From an uncultured Spirochaetia bacterium (GTDB lineage Bacteria > Spirochaetota > Brachyspiria > Brachyspirales > Brachyspiraceae): a DNA stretch of 49,602 nucleotides. The translations under genes and the position numbers were made by a program. The stretch spans positions 1 to 49,602 of the forward strand of contig CAMQVF010000007.1 of the NCBI GenBank assembly GCA_947038115.1, written 5' to 3'. Below, one piece after another: positions 42,462 through 49,602 of the stretch (positions are counted from its first letter, which is position 1; the number at the start of each line of letters is the position of its first letter). The notes under the pieces were generated by a model. The model did not search any database, had not been told where the DNA came from, and saw only the letters and a list, made by a program, of their open reading frames with translations.

Positions 42462-43010
42462 TTATTTTTCGCTTTCTCTATTTTTAATAAGTACAATACG
42501 CTTGCCATCATTTTCAAAATAAAAACTATCAGTATAAAGTGAAATTAAAAATATTCCCCGTCCATAACCTTGAAAAATATTATCTTGTGATTCAGTCAAT
42601 TTCATCATTGCAAGTGTATAATCAAAACCATCACCCTCATTTTCAATTATTATTTTAAGAGTATCTTTATTAATATCAATATCTACAAGAACTGTTTTAT
42701 CAGAATCATTATTATTACCATGATCAATCGCATTTATTAAAGACTCTTCAAATGCAATCCTCACCGATTCATGCTTCTCAAAATAATTTATATTTAAAAA
42801 ATTCAAAAAGTACCTTGATATCTTTTCTACGTAAATTTGATCACTAGGTATTTTAATTTTAACATTAGAGTTAATAAAAGCATGCATATCTGAATCTAAA
42901 TCCTGGCTAGAGTAAAACTTTATATTTTCCAAATAATTATCGGATAAAAACATGATAAACAATAGTATAGCTATGAAAAGAGGATTGTCAAATTTATTTT
43001 CAAAAAACAT
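42462..43010 (-). CDS. RsbW/SpoIIAB-like HATPase anti-sigma/serine kinase
   Basis: The GHKL ATPase core is clear: N box FEESLINAIDHGN, G1 box ENEGDGFDY and G2 box GYGRGIFLI. Such proteins bind STAS partners and phosphorylate their serine; an RsbW-like role in stress or motility control is likely. Two STAS proteins are encoded in this window (4820 and 39632). The first about 25 residues are hydrophobic, unusual for the family; a downstream ATG would remove them, but no ribosome site decides. It heads a rfaE2-rsmI transcript and is divergent from pyrG. Confidence 0.82.
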   Translation of the reverse strand: MFFENKFDNPLFIAILLFIMFLSDNYLENIKFYSSQDLDSDMHAFINSNVKIKIPSDQIYVEKISRYFLNFLNINYFEKHESVRIAFEESLINAIDHGNNNDSDKTVLVDIDINKDTLKIIIENEGDGFDYTLAMMKLTESQDNIFQGYGRGIFLISLYTDSFYFENDGKRIVLIKNRESEK

Positions 43011-43031
43011 ACTTCTAAAAGTAAGAAACTA

Positions 43032-44717
<1,686 letters not shown>

Positions 44718-44732
44718 TTATAACACAAAAAT

Positions 44733-44814
44733 GGAGAGTTAGTCCAATGGTAAGGCAGCGGCTTGGAAAGTCGCCGGGCTTAAACCCTTGTGGGTTCGAC
44801 TCCCACACTCTCCG
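44733..44814 (+). tRNA. tRNA-Ser (GGA)
   Basis: The acceptor GGAGAGT pairs with ACTCTCC. The anticodon stem-loop is GCGGC-TTGGAAA-GTCGC with anticodon GGA (codon UCC/UCU). A long variable arm (GGGCTTAAACCC) and T-arm (GTGGG-TTCGACT-CCCAC) are clear. CCA is not encoded. Confidence 0.95.
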
Positions 44815-44880
44815 AATTAATTTTTTATACGACTTATAACACTACGAAAAAAAATATTTAAAAATAATCCATTATAGCAC

Positions 44881-44909
44881 TTGAAATTTATTTTCTTTTA
44901 ATATAGAAT
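44881..44909 (+). promoter_or_regulatory. Promoter of the second tRNA-Ser
   Basis: TTGAAA at 44881-44886 and TAGAAT at 44904-44909 have a 17-base spacer. Transcription would start about 10 bases before the tRNA. Confidence 0.6.
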
Positions 44910-44926
44910 GACTGAGATATTGTAAC

Positions 44927-45009
44927 GGAGAGTTAGTCTAATTGGCAAGGCAGCGGTCTTGAAAACCGCCGGGCTTAAACCCTTGTGGGTTCGACTCCCA
45001 CACTCTCCG
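44927..45009 (+). tRNA. tRNA-Ser (UGA)
   Basis: Acceptor, variable arm and T-arm are the same as in the first tRNA-Ser. The anticodon loop is CTTGAAA with anticodon TGA, on a stem GCGGT/ACCGC. CCA is not encoded. Confidence 0.95.
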
Positions 45010-45033
45010 CATATTTTCAACACACAAGGTGTC

Positions 45034-45106
45034 GGGGCTTTAGCTCATCGGGATAGAGCACTAGTTTCCTAAACTGGGTGGGCAGGTTCGAGTCCTGTAA
45101 GCCCCA
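45034..45106 (+). tRNA. tRNA-Arg (CCU)
   Basis: GGGGCTT pairs with AAGCCCC. The anticodon arm CTAGT-TTCCTAA-ACTGG gives CCU (codon AGG). The T-arm is CAGGT-TCGAGTC-CTG-type. CCA is not encoded. The kdsC start codon lies 10 bases after its end. Confidence 0.93.
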
Positions 45107-45115
45107 CTTAAAATA

Positions 45116-45679
45116 ATGACTATAAAAAATAAAATATCCTATTTCAAGAATTCCAAAAAATTAAAAAAAATTAAATTACTAGTTTGTGATGTCGATGGCG
45201 TACTTACTGACGGTTCTATTGTTATCGATGACAATGGTATTGAAAATAAAGTATTCAGCACTAAAGACGGAATGGGCATTTATGTCGCATTAAAATTTGG
45301 TCTTAATGTCGCTGTGATAACTGGAAGCAAGTCTAGTGCTATTGTAAAAAGATTTCAAAAATTTTCTAAATTTCAAGATTTATATATTGGCAAAGAGTAT
45401 AAAATGGAATCATTAATTGAGGTTATGGCTAAATATAATCTTAATAAAGATGAAGTTATTTATGTCGGTGATGACTTGATTGACTTAGCACCTATGGAAT
45501 ATGTTGGGCTTTCTTTTTGTCCATCTGATGCTCATGACGCTGTAAAAAAAACTGCTGATATAATACTTTCTGAAGCCGCTGGTTCTGGCGCTGTTAGAGT
45601 AATAATTGATATGATATTAAAATCGCAAAATATTTACGATGAAGCAATAAAGCACTACACCGAGTATTATAAAAAATAG
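45116..45679 (+). CDS. kdsC: 3-deoxy-D-manno-octulosonate 8-phosphate phosphatase-like (KdsC)
   Basis: This HAD phosphatase has DVDGVLTDGSIV (nucleophile and acid Asp), VITGSKS, and GDDLIDLAPME with the metal-binding Asp pair, in the order of KdsC. KdsC removes phosphate from Kdo-8-phosphate in LPS core synthesis. Length 187 fits. The start is the first ATG after tRNA-Arg and has no ribosome site; after tRNA processing the mRNA would have a leader of about 9 bases. No other kds gene is in the window. Confidence 0.85.
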   Translation: MTIKNKISYFKNSKKLKKIKLLVCDVDGVLTDGSIVIDDNGIENKVFSTKDGMGIYVALKFGLNVAVITGSKSSAIVKRFQKFSKFQDLYIGKEYKMESLIEVMAKYNLNKDEVIYVGDDLIDLAPMEYVGLSFCPSDAHDAVKKTADIILSEAAGSGAVRVIIDMILKSQNIYDEAIKHYTEYYKK

Positions 45680-45699
45680 CCTTAGAAAAGGTTCTCTTT

Positions 45700-46668
45700 A
45701 TGAAAATTACAATAAAAATGACAATAAGAGAGTTATTGGATAAGTTTGAGAATGATTATAAACTTAGAGTAAATATATTAGATGTTGATATGTATAAAAA
45801 TCAAGAGGCATCTATTCTCGACATAGCAAGTCCAAAAAAAAGTATTAATTCTTCATTTACAATAAGTGAAAATAGCCGAATAGAAGACATAAAAAATATG
45901 TTTTATATTACATTTGGCATAAATATAGACATTAAAGATTTAGAAGATAATCCTATCGATTTAAAATCGACAATATCAAAAATGTTAAAATCGAGCAGAG
46001 ATTATAATTTAGTCGATGAAGAAATTCAAAATGCTGAACCTATAAAAAAAATTGAAATAGTCGAAGAAGTAAAAAAAGAAGTACCAAAAAAAATATATAC
46101 AGTTTCTGATAGAATAACTTTAATAAATGAAAAATATATCAGCTATCAAAAAACTGAAAACTATAAATCGATGAAGCAACTTTTATCTTCAATAGAAGAA
46201 GCTTTGATATCTCAACCCGAGTCATTTGAAATTAAAGAACATGTGAAAGATATTAAAAAAAAATCATATGAAGTTTCGAACCTAAGCTATAGAAAAAAAA
46301 GATTTATGATAATAGTATTTTCAGTTATTGTGTCGATGGTATTCATCGTGGGTACTTCGATATTTTTTTTAGAAATAATGAATAATAGAAAATTATACTC
46401 ACAAATAAATCAAACAAGAAGCGAGCTTAATTCAATTCGTTTTGAAAAAGCTAAATTACTTGGAAGTGGCGAGATGACTCAAGCAAGTAGCCTCGACTTA
46501 AATATCCAAGCAAAAATTGAAGAAATTAAACGGCTTAAAGAAAACTTGAAAAAAGTTGGCCCAAATATAATTTTAATAGTTTCTATAATTGGTATTTTAA
46601 TATCATGCATATTAATAGTAAAACTAAACAAATACGAAATTACATCAAATAGATTTATCAATCAATAA
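45700..46668 (+). CDS. Two-helix membrane protein with N-terminal beta-type domain, unknown function
   Basis: The first 95 residues (MKITIKMTIRELLDKFENDYKL to SKMLK) have the outline of a small alpha/beta domain seen in hypothetical proteins of Bacteroidetes and spirochaetes that start MKxxxxxxVRTLQxxFxKEFGL, as I recall. A charged linker and a short helical segment follow (about 145-195). Then comes a membrane helix (203-227), a coiled coil (NNRKLYSQINQTRSELNS to RLKENLKK) and a second helix (about 289-311). It follows kdsC by 20 bases. No function can be read; a membrane-tethered sensor or scaffold is possible. Confidence 0.7.
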   Translation: MKITIKMTIRELLDKFENDYKLRVNILDVDMYKNQEASILDIASPKKSINSSFTISENSRIEDIKNMFYITFGINIDIKDLEDNPIDLKSTISKMLKSSRDYNLVDEEIQNAEPIKKIEIVEEVKKEVPKKIYTVSDRITLINEKYISYQKTENYKSMKQLLSSIEEALISQPESFEIKEHVKDIKKKSYEVSNLSYRKKRFMIIVFSVIVSMVFIVGTSIFFLEIMNNRKLYSQINQTRSELNSIRFEKAKLLGSGEMTQASSLDLNIQAKIEEIKRLKENLKKVGPNIILIVSIIGILISCILIVKLNKYEITSNRFINQ

Positions 46669-46694
46669 GTTGTATATTTAATATAAAAAGCAAC

Positions 46695-46722
46695 TTGAAA
46701 TAAATAAATATATTGTTATAAT
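46695..46722 (+). promoter_or_regulatory. Promoter of copA
   Basis: TTGAAA at 46695-46700 and TATAAT at 46717-46722 are 16 bases apart. AAGGA lies 13 bases before the ATG. No copper-operator dyad of the CopY or CueR kind was seen. Confidence 0.6.
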
Positions 46723-46758
46723 AGTCTAACAATTTCTTTTAAGGAAAATAATAACAAT

Positions 46759-49038
46759 ATGAAAAATTTAAAAATAAAAATATCTGGAATGACTTGTGCA
46801 TCTTGCTCAAGCGCATTAGAGCGTTCTTTAAATAAACTTGATGGAATGATTAAGGCGAGTGTAAATTTAGCCACAGAATCCGCTTTAATCGACTTTGAAG
46901 ATGAAAAATTAAACTATGAAGACATTCAAAAAGCAGTGGAAAAAGTTGGTTTTAATATCGTCTCTGACAAAGAAGACATAGAAGTTAAAAAGAAAAAAGA
47001 ATTTGAAAATCAAAAAAAACGACTGATTGTTTCTTCGATATTTTCGATTCCACTTTTCTATATTACAATGGCACCGATGATTCCATTCATAAAACTGCCA
47101 TTTCCTGAAATAATATCTCATACTCAAAATCCAATGAATTTTGCGATAATCGCATTAATATTATGTATTCCCGTAATGATTTCAGGTTATAAATTTTATG
47201 CAATAGGATTTCCAGCACTTCTTCGAAGACAGCCGAATATGGACTCTCTTATCGCAATAGGCACGTCAGCTGCGTTTATATACAGCTTGTACGCCATTTA
47301 TTTAATATATTCAAAACAAGCTGATCATGCAATGAACACCTATTTTGAAACAACCGCTATAATAATAACACTTGTACAATTGGGTAAATTTTTAGAAGCT
47401 AGAAGTAAGGGTAAAACTGGCGAAGCTATAAAAAAACTTATGGCATTATCTCCTAAAAAAGCAAAAGTTCTACGTGACAATCAAGAAATTATTATTGAAA
47501 TATCTGACATAATTATCGGTGATATAGTTATAGTTCACCCGGGCGAAAAAATACCAATTGACGGTGAAATTATCGAAGGCTACAGTAGCATTGATGAGTC
47601 GATGATTACAGGTGAGAGCATGCCAGTTGATAAAAATGTTGGAGACAAAGTCATTGGTGCATCAATAAACAAGCAGGGAAGTTTTAAATTTAAGGTTACA
47701 AAAATTGGATCTGACACAATCCTATCACAAATAATAAAACTAGTCGAGGATGCTCAAGGTTCAAAAGCTCCAATAGCCCATATTGCCGATGTTGTTTCTT
47801 CTTATTTTGTTCCTATTGTTATTGTCATAGCTTGTCTAGCATCAGGCATTTGGTTTTTATCAGGGGCTAGTCTAACATTTTCTTTAACAATTTTTATATC
47901 TGTTCTTGTTATTGCTTGCCCTTGTGCATTAGGTCTTGCAACACCGACAGCAATTATGGTTGGAACTGGAAAGGGTGCTGAAATTGGTGTTCTATTTAAG
48001 AATGCTACTGCTTTAGAACAATTACATAAAGTTAATACTGTAATGTTCGATAAAACTGGTACTCTCACAAAGGGAGAACCTTCTATCACCGATATAATAT
48101 CAGACGATAAAAAACATATAATAGAAATTGCATTTGGTGCTGAAAAAATGAGTGAACATCCATTGGCATTATCTATAATAAAACATGCAAAAGAAAAAAA
48201 TATTTCTCCACTTAAAGCAGATAACTTTGAATCAATCTCTGGCTTTGGACTAAAATGTATGATTAATAATAATAATATTTTAATCGGCAGTGCTAGACTG
48301 ATGAGAGAAAATAATATCGATATAAATCATTTAGAAAGCGACATTAATAGTTTATCAGACGAAGGAAAAACTATGATATTTGTTGCTGAAAATAATAAGT
48401 CATTAGGATTAATAGCTTGCAGAGACACAATAAAAACAGAAAGTATCGAGACAATAAAAAAGCTACATGCGATGAATATAAAAACAGCCATGATTACAGG
48501 CGACAATTCTAAAACAGCTAATAGTGTGGCTAAAGAACTTGGAATCGATATCGTATTTGCTGAAGTTTTACCACAAGATAAATCAAATGAAGTTAAAAAA
48601 CTACAAGAAAAAGGTTTTAATGTCGCAATGGTTGGAGACGGAATAAATGATGCACCTGCACTTAGTCAATCAAATGTTGGTATTGCAATCGGAAGTGGAA
48701 CAGATGTTGCCATCGAAAGTGCGGATATTGTTTTGGTTAAGTCGAATACTTATGATGTTGTCAATGCGATAAGGCTTAGTCATGCGACAATGGCTAATAT
48801 TAAACAAAACTTATTTTGGGCATTTTGTTATAATATCTTAGGGATACCAGTTGCTGCTGGACTTTTATTTATATTTAGAGATAGTTTAATGAACACCCGA
48901 GTGGGAGATATTTTCCAAGTAATTCTTGGAGGAGACTTTTTACTAAACCCTATTCTTGCTAGCCTTGCTATGAGTTTAAGTTCTGTATCAGTTCTTAGTA
49001 ATGCATTAAGGCTAAACTTTTTCAAACCAAATAAATAA
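46759..49038 (+). CDS. copA: Copper-translocating P1B-type ATPase
   Basis: CopA exports copper (I) from the cytoplasm using ATP. One N-terminal heavy-metal domain has GMTCASC (10-16). The transmembrane metal site is CPC at 387-389, the phosphorylated Asp is Asp431 in DKTGTLT, and the A-domain TGES, the ATP-binding HP (SEHPLA) and GDGINDAP are all present. The length of 759 residues is normal. No copper chaperone or regulator is adjacent. It is convergent with tRNA-Leu, with 2 bases between. Confidence 0.95.
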   Translation: MKNLKIKISGMTCASCSSALERSLNKLDGMIKASVNLATESALIDFEDEKLNYEDIQKAVEKVGFNIVSDKEDIEVKKKKEFENQKKRLIVSSIFSIPLFYITMAPMIPFIKLPFPEIISHTQNPMNFAIIALILCIPVMISGYKFYAIGFPALLRRQPNMDSLIAIGTSAAFIYSLYAIYLIYSKQADHAMNTYFETTAIIITLVQLGKFLEARSKGKTGEAIKKLMALSPKKAKVLRDNQEIIIEISDIIIGDIVIVHPGEKIPIDGEIIEGYSSIDESMITGESMPVDKNVGDKVIGASINKQGSFKFKVTKIGSDTILSQIIKLVEDAQGSKAPIAHIADVVSSYFVPIVIVIACLASGIWFLSGASLTFSLTIFISVLVIACPCALGLATPTAIMVGTGKGAEIGVLFKNATALEQLHKVNTVMFDKTGTLTKGEPSITDIISDDKKHIIEIAFGAEKMSEHPLALSIIKHAKEKNISPLKADNFESISGFGLKCMINNNNILIGSARLMRENNIDINHLESDINSLSDEGKTMIFVAENNKSLGLIACRDTIKTESIETIKKLHAMNIKTAMITGDNSKTANSVAKELGIDIVFAEVLPQDKSNEVKKLQEKGFNVAMVGDGINDAPALSQSNVGIAIGSGTDVAIESADIVLVKSNTYDVVNAIRLSHATMANIKQNLFWAFCYNILGIPVAAGLLFIFRDSLMNTRVGDIFQVILGGDFLLNPILASLAMSLSSVSVLSNALRLNFFKPNK

Positions 49039-49040
49039 TT

Positions 49041-49122
49041 TGCTCGAGACTGGACTTGAACCAGCACGATGTTACTCGACAGCACCTCAAGCTGTTGTGT
49101 CTACCAATTTCACCACCCGAGC
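49041..49122 (-). tRNA. tRNA-Leu (GAG)
   Basis: Acceptor GCTCGGG pairs with CTCGAGC (one G-T pair). The anticodon stem-loop is ACAGC-TTGAGGT-GCTGT, anticodon GAG. A long variable arm and T-arm (CTGG-TTCAAGT-CCAG) follow. CCA is not encoded. Confidence 0.95.
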
Positions 49123-49141
49123 TTATTAACTTACAAGTATC

Positions 49142-49170
49142 ATTCTATTTTAAAAAAAAGAATTTGTCAA
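49142..49170 (-). promoter_or_regulatory. Promoter of tRNA-Leu
   Basis: On the minus strand, TTGACA (49165-49170) and TAGAAT (49142-49147) are 17 bases apart, about 13 bases before the tRNA. Confidence 0.7.
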
Positions 49171-49199
49171 TAAAAAAGCCTATCAATTAAGATAGGCTT
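49171..49199 (-). terminator. Intrinsic terminator of the 49207 gene
   Basis: AAGCCTATC (49176-49184) pairs with GATAGGCTT (49191-49199) through a 6-base loop, followed on the minus strand by a T-run. It separates this gene from the tRNA-Leu promoter. Confidence 0.85.
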
Positions 49200-49206
49200 A
49201 TATTTT

Positions 49207-49602
49207 TTAATATCGTCTTGACGTAGAAGTTTGTTCTTTAAACTCCACAGTATATATAATCTCCGACTCGTTATTATAATTTATAGTAAAATCTTTAGGA
49301 GCATCACCCAATTTAAATGTGAATGAAGTATCGACTGTCGTTTTATCTAAATTAGAATTAGCAGTATCTAAAACAAAAGCCTCTTGATTTTCATCATAAA
49401 CAAATTTAATCTTCGGTGCTCCATAGTTGTTATAAGAAACCATAGTCCACTTTTCTACTAGTTCAACAAACCCTAAAGAAGAGCCATATTTTGTAACAAT
49501 AGAGTCCAACTCTAAAGTATAATTTGGCAACTCTGTACTAACCAAACTATATTCTTTAGGAAGATCACTAAAGCTTTTAGTTGCATTAGTAGCTATTATA
49601 TC
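49207..49602 (-). CDS. C-terminal part of a beta-rich protein (5' end beyond window)
   Basis: The frame is open to the window edge, so only the last 131 codons are visible. They read as beta strands: VELVEKWTMVSYNNYGAPKIKF, then FTFKLGDAPKDFTINYN, then IIYTVEFKEQTS. No signal peptide or motif can be seen in this part, and no family was recognised. A terminator follows at 49171-49199. Confidence 0.65.
   Translation of the reverse strand, partial: DIIATNATKSFSDLPKEYSLVSTELPNYTLELDSIVTKYGSSLGFVELVEKWTMVSYNNYGAPKIKFVYDENQEAFVLDTANSNLDKTTVDTSFTFKLGDAPKDFTINYNNESEIIYTVEFKEQTSTSRRY

Overview
The window is strongly AT-rich, densely packed chromosomal DNA with genes on both strands and short gaps. 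No rRNA, insertion sequence, integrase, CRISPR array or phage block was seen. The gene set points to a diderm, flagellated, anaerobic bacterium, most likely a spirochaete of the Brachyspira type. The reasons are a FlgN-like chaperone behind a sigma-28-type promoter, LPS export and core genes (lptC, lptA-like, rfaE2, kdsC), an oxygen-sensitive ferredoxin oxidoreductase, an iron-sulfur serine dehydratase, and several proteins that look spirochaete-specific. The assignment is inferred from gene content, not from a marker gene.

Layout. 1-3.8 kb (+): end of a Gly-rich zinc-knuckle protein, argJ, a DHS-like conserved protein and an alpha/beta hydrolase. 3.85-5.15 kb (-): flgN, YggT and a STAS protein. 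5.3-7.9 kb (+): a large helical protein and a UPF0104 membrane protein. 7.9-10.35 kb (-): an HD-GYP protein, YraN and a 42-residue gene, then rnhB. 10.5-12.4 kb (+): lptC and an LptA/OstA-like gene. 12.4-16.1 kb (-): sdaAB-sdaAA-ruvB-M23 peptidase. 16.3-18.7 kb: a secreted FecR/M14-like protein, then an Fpg-like protein and a GG-terminal beta-grasp protein expressed from abutting divergent promoters. 18.7-25.9 kb (-): a 1990-residue beta-rich envelope protein and a DegT aminotransferase. 26.0-31.5 kb (+): a SNF2 helicase (probably with an ATT start), a zinc-ribbon membrane protein, panC and guaB. 31.7-35.0 kb (-): fused oxoacid:ferredoxin oxidoreductase genes. 35.1-40.0 kb (-): STAS, a membrane protein, ribF, rpsO and pnp. 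40.1-41.3 kb (+): efp and a membrane protein. 41.3-43.0 kb (-): RsbW-like kinase, rfaE2 and rsmI. 43.1-49.0 kb (+): pyrG, two tRNA-Ser, tRNA-Arg, kdsC, an unknown membrane protein and copA. The end (-) holds tRNA-Leu and a truncated gene.

Promoters are readable by eye as TTGACt-N16/17-TAtaaT, and two of them leave almost no leader before the start codon. Themes that connect genes: LPS biogenesis (lptC, lptA-like, rfaE2, kdsC and possibly the LptF/G-shaped membrane protein); partner switching (two STAS proteins and one HATPase); translation and RNA turnover (efp, rpsO, pnp, rsmI, rnhB, tRNAs); and anaerobic pyruvate/serine metabolism.

The most unusual items are the GG-terminal ubiquitin-like protein, the Fpg-like protein without its catalytic N-terminal proline, the EF-P with a replaced tip loop, the probable ATT start of the SNF2 gene, the HD-GYP protein with substituted metal ligands, and the giant envelope protein.
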